The notes below the pieces were generated by a model that saw only the letters and a list, made by a program, of their open reading frames with translations, was not told the DNA's origin and made no database searches. Of a stretch of 45,919 nucleotides of DNA, positions 32,344 through 41,242 are shown piece by piece (the stretch's first letter is position 1; each line of letters starts with the position of its first letter). The position numbers and the translations under genes were made by a program. Source of the DNA: Clostridia bacterium. GTDB taxonomy: Bacteria; Bacillota; Clostridia; Christensenellales; SZUA-584. The stretch lies in NCBI GenBank assembly GCA_018648645.1, contig JABGQS010000021.1:1-45919 (forward strand), in the 5' to 3' direction.

Positions 32344-33648
32344 TTAAGCTTCTTTTGCTTTGGGAAGCAGGGAAACCTCTGCCCACACGATTCTGCGGTC
32401 GGTGATTTGTGTAACTTTGATGCGCATGCCCGCAACGGTAATTTCGGGAGTGGTGTTGTCTTTGGGTACGTAATTGAGCCGAGAGAACACGAGACCGCCG
32501 AGGGTGTCGTAGTCGCCGAGGGGGAGTGGAACGCCGATGGCGGCGTTTAGCTCGTCGATGTCGGTATCGCCGCGAACCCTCCAAACGCCTGGTGAAAGCA
32601 GGGTGATGAAGGGCGATTCGTCGTCGTGCTCGTCTTCGATTTCACCGACGATTTCTTCGAGGATGTCCTCGAGAGTGACCGCGCCGATGACGCTGCCGTA
32701 TTCGTCGACTACCATGTACATGTGGCTCTTGGTTTTGAGCATCTCGCGCAGAACGATGTCGGCGTTGGTGGTTTCGGGAACGAAGTGCGTTTTGTGCAGC
32801 GGAACTGTGTCGGTTGATTTGGTGCAGAGCAAGTCGCGAACGTGTAGGATGCCAACCACGTCGTCGATGTCGCTCTTGCAAACAGGGTAGCGCGAGAACT
32901 CGCTGTCGCAGATGGTGTTAAGCCAAGCGTCACGGTTGCCCTGTTGCTGCAATAAAATCAGCGAGGTGCGGGGGGTCATGATTTGGCCGATGGGGGTGTC
33001 GGACAGCTCGAGAACGTTGTCTATCATCTCGCCCTCTTCGGGCGCGATGGCGCCTTTCTGCTCACCGAGGTCAACAAGAATACGGATTTCCTCTTCGGTG
33101 ACTTCCTTCTCATTGTCGTGCGGGTTGATTCGCAGCAGGCGCAGAACGGCGTTGGTGGAAATAGTCAGCAGCCATACTATGGGCGTGAAGATTTTGCTGA
33201 TGATGTAGACCGTGTGACCGAAGCGACGCGCGATTTTCTCTGCACGCTGCATGGCGATGCGCTTTGGAACGAGCTCGCCAAAGACGAGAGTGAAATATGA
33301 CAGAATCAATGTGATGACGATGACAACCAGCGTATCGAGCGTGGATGCCGCCATGGTGACGCCGATGCTTTGCAGCCAAGCGACCAGCGGGCCGGAAAAG
33401 CTTTGTGCAGCGAACGCGCTTGCAAGAAAACCTGCGAGCGTGATGCCGACTTGTATGGTTGCCAGAAAACGCGCGGGCTGAGCCAGAAGCAGCACGAGGT
33501 AATGAGCGCGCTTGTCACCGGCGGCTGCGGCGCGTTTGTATTTTTCTTCGTTGATGGAGAGCACAGCGATTTCTGTGCACGCGAAGACCGCGTTGATGCT
33601 GATGAGTATGAGCTGCACGACAAGCGGCAGCCAGATGGTATTTGTCAT
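32344..33648 (-). CDS. CNNM/CorC-type membrane protein (hemolysin family)
   Basis: The 434-residue protein has an N-terminal DUF21/CNNM domain with about four membrane helices (MTNTIWLPLVVQLILISINAV..., then LVFGELVPKRIAMQRAEKIA), two CBS domains (IGQIMTPRTSLILLQ... and the segment ending YGSVIGAVTLEDILEEIVGEI), and a C-terminal CorC/HlyC domain (WRVRGDTDIDELN...). Bacterial members are magnesium/cobalt exporters or regulators of transport; the older hemolysin name is misleading. A TTGATT-17-TATACT promoter stands upstream. No partner genes are apparent. Confidence 0.93.
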   Translation of the reverse strand: MTNTIWLPLVVQLILISINAVFACTEIAVLSINEEKYKRAAAAGDKRAHYLVLLLAQPARFLATIQVGITLAGFLASAFAAQSFSGPLVAWLQSIGVTMAASTLDTLVVIVITLILSYFTLVFGELVPKRIAMQRAEKIARRFGHTVYIISKIFTPIVWLLTISTNAVLRLLRINPHDNEKEVTEEEIRILVDLGEQKGAIAPEEGEMIDNVLELSDTPIGQIMTPRTSLILLQQQGNRDAWLNTICDSEFSRYPVCKSDIDDVVGILHVRDLLCTKSTDTVPLHKTHFVPETTNADIVLREMLKTKSHMYMVVDEYGSVIGAVTLEDILEEIVGEIEDEHDDESPFITLLSPGVWRVRGDTDIDELNAAIGVPLPLGDYDTLGGLVFSRLNYVPKDNTTPEITVAGMRIKVTQITDRRIVWAEVSLLPKAKEA

Positions 33649-33678
33649 GTGATTCCTCCACTAGATGATGATAGAATT

Positions 33679-33707
33679 AGTATAACGTATGTGGGGGAGG
33701 AAATCAA
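33679..33707 (-). promoter_or_regulatory. promoter of CNNM-type gene
   Basis: Minus strand TTGATT (33707-33702), 17 bases, TATACT (33684-33679). The remaining bases to 33963 hold the leader of the divergent SpoIID-type gene. Confidence 0.65.
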
Positions 33708-33963
33708 TTTCTTGTTGAACGAAGAGAAAGTGCTGCTATTTCTGAACTATTGCTGCAGATGAGGCGTTATATATAAGGGGAGAGAAGGTGTTGGTTTGAG
33801 TTGGCAATGTAAAATTTAGGTCAAAAGGATGTTTCAAACTACACTTTTTGGCGTATATATGATATAAGTATAGGTGTACATATCTTGTTGGCGGTGGTGG
33901 ACCGATCTGACGCAGGGATATAACAATATGCGCGGAATTTGGCAGGATATGAGGGGTATGGTC

Positions 33964-35745
33964 ATGAAGCGGAAAATTTGTGGGGTTGTTGTTTGCCTGA
34001 TACTTATATTGGTGGCTGTTGTTAGGTTGCCAATTGCGCAGGCGATGGACCCTGATAATCCGATCGAAACGGTACGAATTAAGCTATCTATGGGAAGTGT
34101 ATCGCAGACCCCGGTTGTTGTTGACGGCAACTATACAATTGAAGAGAACGCGAATATCGTTTTGGTTCGTGAGACGACCTATACTGTTAAGATTGTCAGT
34201 GGCGGGAATCTGCAATTATCTAATAGCGGCGGTGCTTTGTATACCGGCAGTACTATTACATTCATTCAAAGAGAAGCTACACCTGGCGAAAACAATTATA
34301 TAACGCTTGATAACGACAGGCATGGATTGTGCAATTATTTGGGCGATTTGCATTTTGATATAGAGAATAGCAATATTCGCGTTATTAACTACATATATAT
34401 AGAAGAGTATTTGTATGGCGTTGTGCCGTATGAGATGAGCAATTCGTGGCCGATTGAAGCGTTGAAGGCGCAGGCCATTACTGCGAGGACGTATGCTGCG
34501 CGGCGCATGGGCGGCGGTGACTTTGACTTAGTGGACTCTGCCGCAGATCAAACGTATCATGGATTTGTGGCGTCGTATACAAACGCGATTGCTGCAGTTG
34601 ACGGCACGGCGAAGCAAACGCTGATGAGCAACGGAAGTTTCGCGGAGACATTTTATGCAGCCAGCAACGGCGGGCAGATGGATATTGCGCAGCATAGATG
34701 GTCGTGGAGCATTACGCCGAAACCGTACAACGTTATAAAGGATGACCCGTTTGATGCGGCGAACCCGGCCAGCAAATCGGAAACGCTGGTGTTCCCGAAA
34801 GTGTTCTCGGACACGGAAACGGTTTCGTATGTGAGCGATACCTATGACTATATCAGCAGCGAGACTGTGGAAACGCAGGAAGCGAACGCGCTGCGGTATA
34901 TAAAGATAATGAGCATACCGAGCGTTGTTGAAGCGGGATTTATAGCAGCGGTAACAGGCGATATTGAAATTGTCGGAGTGAGCAACATCACACCGCACAC
35001 GCACGTTGGCAACCATGGCGGGATTTTGAATGAAGACGGCAGCGTCAAGTATGACGGGTTAGACTATAACGGCACGAACGACTGCATATGCTATGAGCGG
35101 GCGGACGTTACTATGACGGTGCTGGCAAATAAGTATGTGGAAGACTACGAAGGGTTCTTGTATCTTGGGGATGTGAACGACGACAACGAAATTTCGATTA
35201 CTGATTATACGCTGCTGCGACTTCATATACTGGGGTTGAGTGAGCTGACGGAAGACCAGATTTCGCGGGCAGACATAAACGATGACGGCGAGATTACCAT
35301 AACCGATTATACGATGGTGCGGCTTGATATATTGGAGCTGGCAAAGATTCCTCAGAGCGAGATTCCGGGAACTTTGGTGCAGGAGGAAGTGACGGTTACG
35401 TTTGAGATCGATATGGACGTGCTTGACGATTCCGGCGGATTGTATAAATCGTTCTATAGCTTGAAGCTTGGGCTGTTTGTTGTAGAGGAGACGGACACGA
35501 GCTGGAACATACATCAGCGGCGGTTTGGGCATGGAATCGGCATGAGCCAACGCGGGGCGCAGCAGATGGCGAATACAATAAACCCAGAGACGATAACAGA
35601 GCAAGACCCGGACGGCAGAGAGTATACGTATGACGAAATATTGTTGTTCTACTATCCGAATACAACGCTGTTTACTTTGGACATTGAAAAAACGCCGCTG
35701 ACACCGATTGTGCCGGATGAGCCGCCTGGTGAGCCGGAAGCGTGA
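33964..35745 (+). CDS. SpoIID/LytB-type wall protein with dockerin inserted in the fold
   Basis: The ATG at 33964 (GAGGGG upstream; signal segment KRKICGVVVCLILILVAVV) gives 593 residues and export. The SpoIID core starts with YLYGVVPYEMSNSWPIEALK (149 on), then KAQAITARTYAARR and FYAASNGG. Its final part, FGHGIGMSQRGAQQMA and EILLFYYPNT, lies at about 520-570. Between them, at about 401-461, is a type I dockerin: DVNDDNEISITDYTLLRLHI and DINDDGEITITDYTMVRLDI, two calcium loops. SpoIID enzymes are lytic transglycosylases acting on denuded glycan. A dockerin inside that fold, not at an end, is unusual. The SpoIID catalytic Glu may be the one in VPYEM. Confidence 0.88.
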   Translation: MKRKICGVVVCLILILVAVVRLPIAQAMDPDNPIETVRIKLSMGSVSQTPVVVDGNYTIEENANIVLVRETTYTVKIVSGGNLQLSNSGGALYTGSTITFIQREATPGENNYITLDNDRHGLCNYLGDLHFDIENSNIRVINYIYIEEYLYGVVPYEMSNSWPIEALKAQAITARTYAARRMGGGDFDLVDSAADQTYHGFVASYTNAIAAVDGTAKQTLMSNGSFAETFYAASNGGQMDIAQHRWSWSITPKPYNVIKDDPFDAANPASKSETLVFPKVFSDTETVSYVSDTYDYISSETVETQEANALRYIKIMSIPSVVEAGFIAAVTGDIEIVGVSNITPHTHVGNHGGILNEDGSVKYDGLDYNGTNDCICYERADVTMTVLANKYVEDYEGFLYLGDVNDDNEISITDYTLLRLHILGLSELTEDQISRADINDDGEITITDYTMVRLDILELAKIPQSEIPGTLVQEEVTVTFEIDMDVLDDSGGLYKSFYSLKLGLFVVEETDTSWNIHQRRFGHGIGMSQRGAQQMANTINPETITEQDPDGREYTYDEILLFYYPNTTLFTLDIEKTPLTPIVPDEPPGEPEA

Positions 35746-35811
35746 TGTGAGCGAGACAAAGCAGGCTTTGATGCATACAATGAGAAAATGGGGCACTGAG
35801 TTGGTTCGACA

Positions 35812-35840
35812 TTGTGGACAGAAAAATAGTGTGATAACAT
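35812..35840 (+). promoter_or_regulatory. probable promoter of NlpC/P60 gene
   Basis: TTGTGG (35812-35817), 17 bases, TAACAT (35835-35840), 36 bases before the ATG at 35877. Confidence 0.45.
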
Positions 35841-35876
35841 GCAATAATATGGTAGTGGAGAGGAAACACTAAGCGT

Positions 35877-37574
35877 ATGAAGAAAAGACTTGTTGGTTTT
35901 GTAATTTGTGCAGTGATGCTCGTTTCGATCTCGACGGTGGGGCTTGCAGCCGGGGATGATACGGTCACTTTTGTTGACGCCAATTTGAAGCAGGCGCTGA
36001 TAGACAGCGGTGCGGACACAAGCGGTGATACGCAGATTACTGAGGATGAGATGGCGGCGCTTAGCGGCAGTCTTGATATAAGCGGCAAGGGCATTGCGGA
36101 TATTAGCGGCTTGGAGTTTGCAACCGGGATAGGGAGCCTTGACTTGAGCGACAATACGGTGCGCGATATAGGCGCGGTCAGCGGGCTGGCATTAACTACG
36201 CTGGATGTGACTCTGAACTATTTGGATATAAACAGCGGCAGCGATGATATGGCTGACATTGAGACGCTGGAGACAGCCGGGTGTACGGTGACGTATTCTC
36301 CTCAAAAGAGCATTGCGGTCTTGGACGTATCGGTGCAAAGCGAAGCCAATATGTGCGTAGGTGATACGGCGGAAATTGCGGCAGAGTTTGTACCGCAGGA
36401 TGCAACGAATAAAAACGTTTCTTGGAGCTCTAGCGATGAAACGGTTGTAACGGTAGCGGATGGAGTTGCTACAGCGGTGGCGCTGGGGAGCGCGAACGTG
36501 ACAGTGACTACGCAGGACGGCGGGTATACTGCGCAGTGCAGTGTGAATGTTGTGCCTGATAAAATAGCTTCGAGCTTGTACACGATATGGGAAAGTAAGC
36601 TATGGTTCGCATCCGAGGAAACTTCGGTGCAAGCACTTTTTGATAATATAACAAATGATAACGCGTTTTTGTCGGTGCACAGTAAGGACGGAAGCCTGTA
36701 TACCGGAGATGCTGTGGGCACACGTATGACGGTGCGGTTGACTGTCGGCGGACAGATAAAAGACGAAGTGACGATATTGACAAGAGGCGACGGCAACGGG
36801 GATGGCGTTATCAGCATCACTGATTATACAATGGCGAGGCTGCACATTCTTGATTTGAATTTGATTGACAACCCTGACTGGCTTGCAGTAGACCTTAGCG
36901 GAGACGGAAGGATTACCATCACCGATTACACGATGATGCGCATACATATACTGGGCTTAAACCCGATACCGGATTCGTATACGCCGATTGACCCCGAGGA
37001 GTCGGTTGACCCGACTAACCCGAACGATCCCGGGTACTTAGCTACAATAAGTAACCCCAGACTACGCTATTTCCTCGAGATTGCGCTGGCACAGCAAGGC
37101 AAACCTTATATTGGCGGGCACGAAGGACCGGACAGCTATGATTGCTCGGGTTTGATAGATTATTGCATGAACCAAGCCGGAGAAAGCTATGTTTACAGGG
37201 CAACGGCGGTGAATTATTCTGACTTCTTCTATGTAACCTCTTATCTTGAAGACGAAGGTATTATTGAGGGGCGGATTGATTGGGAGTGGATTAATGACCT
37301 TGATAGTATAAATAACAATCCAGATATACGGCTGCGCTGGCCTTGGACATTTATTGCGGCAGAGGATATGCAGCCGGGAGACCTCATGTTTTATGAGAAG
37401 GACACGGATGACGAAGCAGCGTATAACAGCAAGCCGGTTGGACACGTGGGGATTTATCTTGGGAACGGGTATCACATACACGCTTCGTCCACATATGGAC
37501 AGGTTATCATCAGCCGATTTGAAGGATGGTACGAGGAGTGGTTTAGATTCGCGCGGCGCGTGGACTGGAGCTAA
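35877..37574 (+). CDS. NlpC/P60 wall hydrolase with LRR-like, Ig-like and dockerin parts
   Basis: The 565-residue secreted protein has a signal peptide (cleavage likely after VGLAA), an internalin-like leucine-rich stretch (about 30-135; LDLSDN), a Big_2-type Ig domain (about 145-225; VSWSSSDETVVTVADG), a dockerin with two calcium loops (DGNGDGVISITDYT and DLSGDGRITITDYT, about 303-362), a short proline/Asp linker and a C-terminal NlpC/P60 domain. Its active residues are Cys423 in YDCSGL and His523 in GHVGIYLG. It should cut peptide bonds in peptidoglycan. The dockerin is internal, just before the catalytic domain, and nearly matches the one in the upstream SpoIID-type protein. Confidence 0.92.
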   Translation: MKKRLVGFVICAVMLVSISTVGLAAGDDTVTFVDANLKQALIDSGADTSGDTQITEDEMAALSGSLDISGKGIADISGLEFATGIGSLDLSDNTVRDIGAVSGLALTTLDVTLNYLDINSGSDDMADIETLETAGCTVTYSPQKSIAVLDVSVQSEANMCVGDTAEIAAEFVPQDATNKNVSWSSSDETVVTVADGVATAVALGSANVTVTTQDGGYTAQCSVNVVPDKIASSLYTIWESKLWFASEETSVQALFDNITNDNAFLSVHSKDGSLYTGDAVGTRMTVRLTVGGQIKDEVTILTRGDGNGDGVISITDYTMARLHILDLNLIDNPDWLAVDLSGDGRITITDYTMMRIHILGLNPIPDSYTPIDPEESVDPTNPNDPGYLATISNPRLRYFLEIALAQQGKPYIGGHEGPDSYDCSGLIDYCMNQAGESYVYRATAVNYSDFFYVTSYLEDEGIIEGRIDWEWINDLDSINNNPDIRLRWPWTFIAAEDMQPGDLMFYEKDTDDEAAYNSKPVGHVGIYLGNGYHIHASSTYGQVIISRFEGWYEEWFRFARRVDWS

Positions 37575-37613
37575 CGAAGGGGTGAAAGCTCGATATTTGA
37601 GCTGAAATAAAAA

Positions 37614-37637
37614 AGCGCGCAGTTGGAATGCGCGAGC
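37614..37637. terminator. GC-rich hairpin before surface-protein gene
   Basis: GCGCGCA / TGCGCG around GTTGGAA, with A-run on its 5' side, so T-run on the minus strand only. On the plus strand it is just a stem ahead of the ribosome site of the next gene. Confidence 0.35.
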
Positions 37638-37655
37638 AAAGCAAAGGGGATATTA

Positions 37656-39272
37656 ATGAAAAAGTTTGTAATTATGTTGATTGTATTGATGCTGCTGGTG
37701 TCGATAATTGGGATTACGACTGCGTTTGCGGGGGCTTCAATTTCTTCGGCAAACAGTACCGTGTATGCGGGTAGGTCGTATACGTATAAGGGAACCGCAA
37801 GTTATTCGGCGGGCGATATTGTATGCAAAATTGAAGGGCTGGGAAAGGTTTCCAGCGGATTCGCGGCCTCAACAAGTGGTGGGAATCAGTCTTTGACCGC
37901 AACTGCATCGATAAAGGTGAGCATTCCGTCTAACGCGAATATGGGGGACACGTACACTATTACGTTTAGTGGATCGTATTCAGTTATGAACGCTGAAGGT
38001 GGTGTCGAATCTGAACACGACTTTATCAAATACAAAACCCTAACTGTTGGTGTGCCTCCAACGAGGGACCCGAATGCTACACCGACACCTCTTGAAGGAT
38101 GGGAGATTGTTGAGGAAGCGATTATTAACGCGGAGGACGGCGCCGTGGTTGAAGCGGCAATGGAGGGTGACTACAAGATACCAGAAAATCTGCTAAAGAT
38201 GCTGATTGAGAAGAAAAACACGCTGGTTATAGATTTTGGCACGTATAAGTGCACGATTGATCCGGCGATGCTGACGGATTTCGATGAGATAGGCACGCTT
38301 GACTTGAGCCTGATGTTTGACAAGGTGACAGCGTTGTCTGAGGCTGCGAGCGAGCTTGATTTGTATCAAATGCACTTTGGGCACAGCGGCGAGCTACCCG
38401 GATTGCTGATGTTCACGTTTGAGGCGGTAGAAAATGTGCCGGGCGATATAGTATTTCTGTATTACTATTACGGCGAGGCGAATGTTGTTGAGGGCAAAGC
38501 GTCTGCTGTGGTAGACGAGAACGGCATGTTGACTTTCCAGATATATCATTGCTCGAGCTATATTGTGACCGGCGAGATTCTGCCGGTTGCCATGAGCAAT
38601 TTTGATACCGAGTCGGCGCAGGCGTTGGAGCAGATGGGGACGACACTTGAGGAAGCGCAGGAGATGACGGCGCATACGCAGAGCGCGCTTGATGATTCGA
38701 ATGCACAGGTGGACAAGCTGACCGGTGACTTGGCGGCGCAGGCGGAACTTGATGAAGTGCCTGAAGCGCAGGCAGAAGAAGCTGAAGTGGCGCTGGAGTC
38801 TGAAAAAGGGCTGCAGAGTGTTTCGATGGTTGTGTTTATCGCGGCTATAGTTGCCGTATTGCTGTTGAGCATACTGCTGACAATGATGTTTTGCAAGGCA
38901 GGGTTGTTCAAGCGTGTGGTTGAAAGGGAAGCGGAGCAAGCCCCTGAGGACGAGGAACCGGTTGCGCAGAGAAGCGAAGCGAAACTTAGCAGACAACAGG
39001 CAAAGCGGGACGCTATGAATATGAAGGAGCAAGCAAAGCAGGACGCGATGGATGCCAAACACCAAGAGAAGCTGGACAAGATGGAGACCAAGCGCTTGGA
39101 GAGTGAAGCACAGGCGCAGGCAAGGCAGGACGCTATTGATGCGAAGGCGCAGGCCAAGCAGGACGCGATAGATGCGAAGGCGCAGGCGAAGCAGGATGCG
39201 ATAGATGCAAAGGCGCAGGCAAAGCAGGCTAAGAAAATGGCGAAGGACGATGGCGACGGAACGCAGATTTAG
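37656..39272 (+). CDS. membrane-anchored surface protein with repeat-rich cytoplasmic tail
   Basis: The ATG at 37656 (AAGGGGAT upstream) gives 538 residues. A signal peptide (cleaved near AFAGA) is followed by a beta-rich domain (about 27-135), which may be cohesin- or Ig-like but is not recognised, a helical/beta middle, and a helix-rich stalk (about 310-385). One membrane helix (MVVFIAAIVAVLLLSILLTM, about 390-410) puts the C-terminal ~125 residues inside the cell. That tail is highly charged and ends with three near-identical 11-residue units AIDAKAQAKQD (493-525), likely a hendecad coiled coil. It could link the wall enzymes upstream to the cell interior; that is inference from position only. 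Confidence 0.8.
   Translation: MKKFVIMLIVLMLLVSIIGITTAFAGASISSANSTVYAGRSYTYKGTASYSAGDIVCKIEGLGKVSSGFAASTSGGNQSLTATASIKVSIPSNANMGDTYTITFSGSYSVMNAEGGVESEHDFIKYKTLTVGVPPTRDPNATPTPLEGWEIVEEAIINAEDGAVVEAAMEGDYKIPENLLKMLIEKKNTLVIDFGTYKCTIDPAMLTDFDEIGTLDLSLMFDKVTALSEAASELDLYQMHFGHSGELPGLLMFTFEAVENVPGDIVFLYYYYGEANVVEGKASAVVDENGMLTFQIYHCSSYIVTGEILPVAMSNFDTESAQALEQMGTTLEEAQEMTAHTQSALDDSNAQVDKLTGDLAAQAELDEVPEAQAEEAEVALESEKGLQSVSMVVFIAAIVAVLLLSILLTMMFCKAGLFKRVVEREAEQAPEDEEPVAQRSEAKLSRQQAKRDAMNMKEQAKQDAMDAKHQEKLDKMETKRLESEAQAQARQDAIDAKAQAKQDAIDAKAQAKQDAIDAKAQAKQAKKMAKDDGDGTQI
39132..39230 (+). repeat. three tandem 33-bp coding repeats
   Basis: Units at 39132-39164, 39165-39197 and 39198-39230 each encode AIDAKAQAKQ plus D or A. 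They differ at only a few, mainly silent, positions, so copy number could change by slippage. Confidence 0.9.
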
Positions 39273-39291
39273 GCGCTGAGGAATATAAAAA

Positions 39292-39326
39292 AACCTTCGA
39301 GACTGTAAAAGGCTTGGAGGTTTTTT
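39292..39326 (+). terminator. terminator of surface-protein gene
   Basis: AACCTTCGAG (39292-39301) pairs over ten bases, with G-U pairs, with CTTGGAGGTT (39313-39322), followed by T4 more. Confidence 0.8.
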
Positions 39327-39427
39327 ATGTTGGCTGCGCTTCTTTCGAAGAAGAATGATGATGTAATTGTGATGGAATTGGTGTATAATTGTGCTGGGAT
39401 TAATATAATCTGAAAAGGGGAGACTAC

Positions 39428-40225
39428 ATGAAAATGAGAAGAATGGGTGTATTGCTTTGCGTAATTATTTCGGGGATGCTGGTTCTTTCCGCATGTGCTG
39501 TGGGGCAGGTGCCAGAGCCGATTGTTACAGCTGCGCCGACAGCAGCGGCTACGGCAGAACCGACACCTGAGCCTACGCCCGAGCCTACGCCCGAGCCTAC
39601 GCCATCACCCAGCCCGACGCCCGAGCCTACGCCCAGCCCAACGCCCGAGCCTACCAGTGAAGCGGGTGCGCCGGATGTGATTGGGATATATACGCGCGGT
39701 GTACGAAGGCTGCTGAGCGAGTTTGAGGGGAAGTGGAAGCGGGGCAACGATATATATGTGTTTGACGTGTATACGACGAACAACGAGCTTTTGGAGAAAA
39801 ATTCGCATAAAGCGCTGTTTTTGACGTATTGGGATGCGTTTCCACTTGCGGATGAGTATAAGATTGGGTACTATTTGGAGTTTACGCTTGATACCGGTGT
39901 GACGCACACGTTGATGATACGACTGCCTAAGGATTGCCCGAAAGACCCTGAAGCGTTCTTTTATCCGTATATTGAGATATATGTATATGACAATATCAAT
40001 TTGAAATCGGGTCAGAAGCTATATCATCTTGAGGAAAAGACAACGTATCCATATACGCTTATGACCGCGATTAAGCTAACGCCGGGAGTGCTTATTGATG
40101 AGGTTACTGCTATTGTGTTGACGACTTTTATCTATAAGGATGACAACGATTTTGATGCTGAGAGTGGCGAGTATATTGGACCTGTGAGCTATACTATACC
40201 TGTCAGGAGGCTTGAGGAAGGCTGA
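39428..40225 (+). CDS. lipoprotein with long TPEP linker
   Basis: The 265-residue product has a lipoprotein signal (LLCVIISGMLVLSAC; lipobox LSAC) and a linker of repeated TPEP/TPSP units (about 44-78). The remaining ~185 residues form a soluble extracellular domain that I do not recognise (GIYTRGVRRLLSEF..., aromatic-rich strands). The linker style matches the lipoprotein at 11.1 kb, but the domains differ. AAAAGGGGA precedes the ATG and a TATAAT lies at 39384-39389. It follows the surface-protein gene after a terminator. Confidence 0.82.
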   Translation: MKMRRMGVLLCVIISGMLVLSACAVGQVPEPIVTAAPTAAATAEPTPEPTPEPTPEPTPSPSPTPEPTPSPTPEPTSEAGAPDVIGIYTRGVRRLLSEFEGKWKRGNDIYVFDVYTTNNELLEKNSHKALFLTYWDAFPLADEYKIGYYLEFTLDTGVTHTLMIRLPKDCPKDPEAFFYPYIEIYVYDNINLKSGQKLYHLEEKTTYPYTLMTAIKLTPGVLIDEVTAIVLTTFIYKDDNDFDAESGEYIGPVSYTIPVRRLEEG

Positions 40226-40278
40226 GCTGAGGGTATAATTTGAACATTTGGAAGTAACTTTGACAAAGGAGAAACGAT

Positions 40279-41043
40279 ATGAAAAGCAAGCCGCAGGATA
40301 TTGGAGCTGTCATGGCCGACGGGCGCAGGATATTAAGACCGGAGTGGACGCAGTGGCGACACGAGGACACCGGGCAAGGCAGGGGAGAAAAACCGCCGGA
40401 GACTGATTACGCGTATAATTGCAGTGAGACGGGCATTGCTTTGCCAAAGCCGGATTTGGAAAGTTTAGGGCGCAAAACGTTTGCCGAGTGTGCAGAAAAC
40501 CGAATGAGCATACGCAAGTATAGTAAAGCGGCGCTGACACGCGATGAGCTGTCGTTTTTGTTGTGGGAGACTGCGAAAATAAAGCAGCAGCGAAACGAGT
40601 GGTCACGGCGACCGATACCATCTGCGGGCGGACGGCACTGCCTAAAAACGTATATTTATATCGACAGAGTTGAGGGAATCCCGCAAGGTATTTATGTGTA
40701 TTTGCCGGATGAGCACGAATTGAGGTTGGTTAGCGACGAGGATGGGCAGAAGGACAAGCTTTGCAAGGCGCTTTACGATCAGGATTTTGACAGCGCTGTG
40801 ATCTTTCTGTGGAGCGCCGTGCCGCGCATAATGGAATATCGATATTCGAGCGTAGCGCACAAGATGATTGCAATGGAGGCGGGACATATATGCCAGAACC
40901 TGCACCTTGCAGCCGAGGCGATTGAATGCGGATGCTGCGCAATTTCTGCATATTATCAGGCAGACGTTGATGAGCTCGTCCGTGTGGACGGCGAGGAAGA
41001 GTTCGTTATATACGCGGCGACAATAGGGAAGAAGAGGGAGTAG
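40279..41043 (+). CDS. SagB/ThcOx-type nitroreductase-fold oxidoreductase
   Basis: The 254-residue protein has the SagB/ThcOx pattern: ENRMSIRKYSKAALTRDELSFLLW, then RRPIPSAGGRHCLKTYIYI (PSAGGxH is a hallmark) and late HMI-like AHKMIAMEAGHICQNLHLAAEAI. These FMN enzymes oxidise azolines in peptide toxins when paired with a cyclodehydratase; many stand-alone ones have other, unknown substrates. No SagC/SagD or precursor peptide is seen here, so a RiPP role is not supported. AAAGGAG precedes the ATG. A terminator follows at 41152. Confidence 0.88.
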   Translation: MKSKPQDIGAVMADGRRILRPEWTQWRHEDTGQGRGEKPPETDYAYNCSETGIALPKPDLESLGRKTFAECAENRMSIRKYSKAALTRDELSFLLWETAKIKQQRNEWSRRPIPSAGGRHCLKTYIYIDRVEGIPQGIYVYLPDEHELRLVSDEDGQKDKLCKALYDQDFDSAVIFLWSAVPRIMEYRYSSVAHKMIAMEAGHICQNLHLAAEAIECGCCAISAYYQADVDELVRVDGEEEFVIYAATIGKKRE

Positions 41044-41151
41044 AGACGCCGGGTGGCTGGAAGCAGCGGTGGATAAGCAGCGAAAATATTCCGGACAGTT
41101 AAGGTCAAATTGTAGTGTCATTTTCTAATAAAATGAGTATGAAATAAAAAT

Positions 41152-41185
41152 GAAGTGTGCTTTGCGTGGGACACTTTAGTTTTTT
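41152..41185 (+). terminator. terminator after SagB-type gene
   Basis: AAGTGT (41153-41158) pairs with ACACTT (41171-41176), followed by TAGTTTTTT. A second small hairpin TCATTTT / AAAATGA lies at 41118-41136. Confidence 0.65.
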
Positions 41186-41242
41186 GCGGCGGAATTTTAG
41201 GGCTTTTGCCGATGTATAGGGCGCAAGTTCTGTGCAGTATTC

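Noticed and set aside
39424-39783. Minus-strand ORF rich in GSGVG repeats
   Set aside because: It is the antisense of the TPEP linker of the lipoprotein gene; the same occurs at 11077-11310.
40279-41043. SagB-type gene as part of a peptide-toxin (RiPP) cluster
   Set aside because: No cyclodehydratase, YcaO protein, precursor peptide or exporter lies around it.
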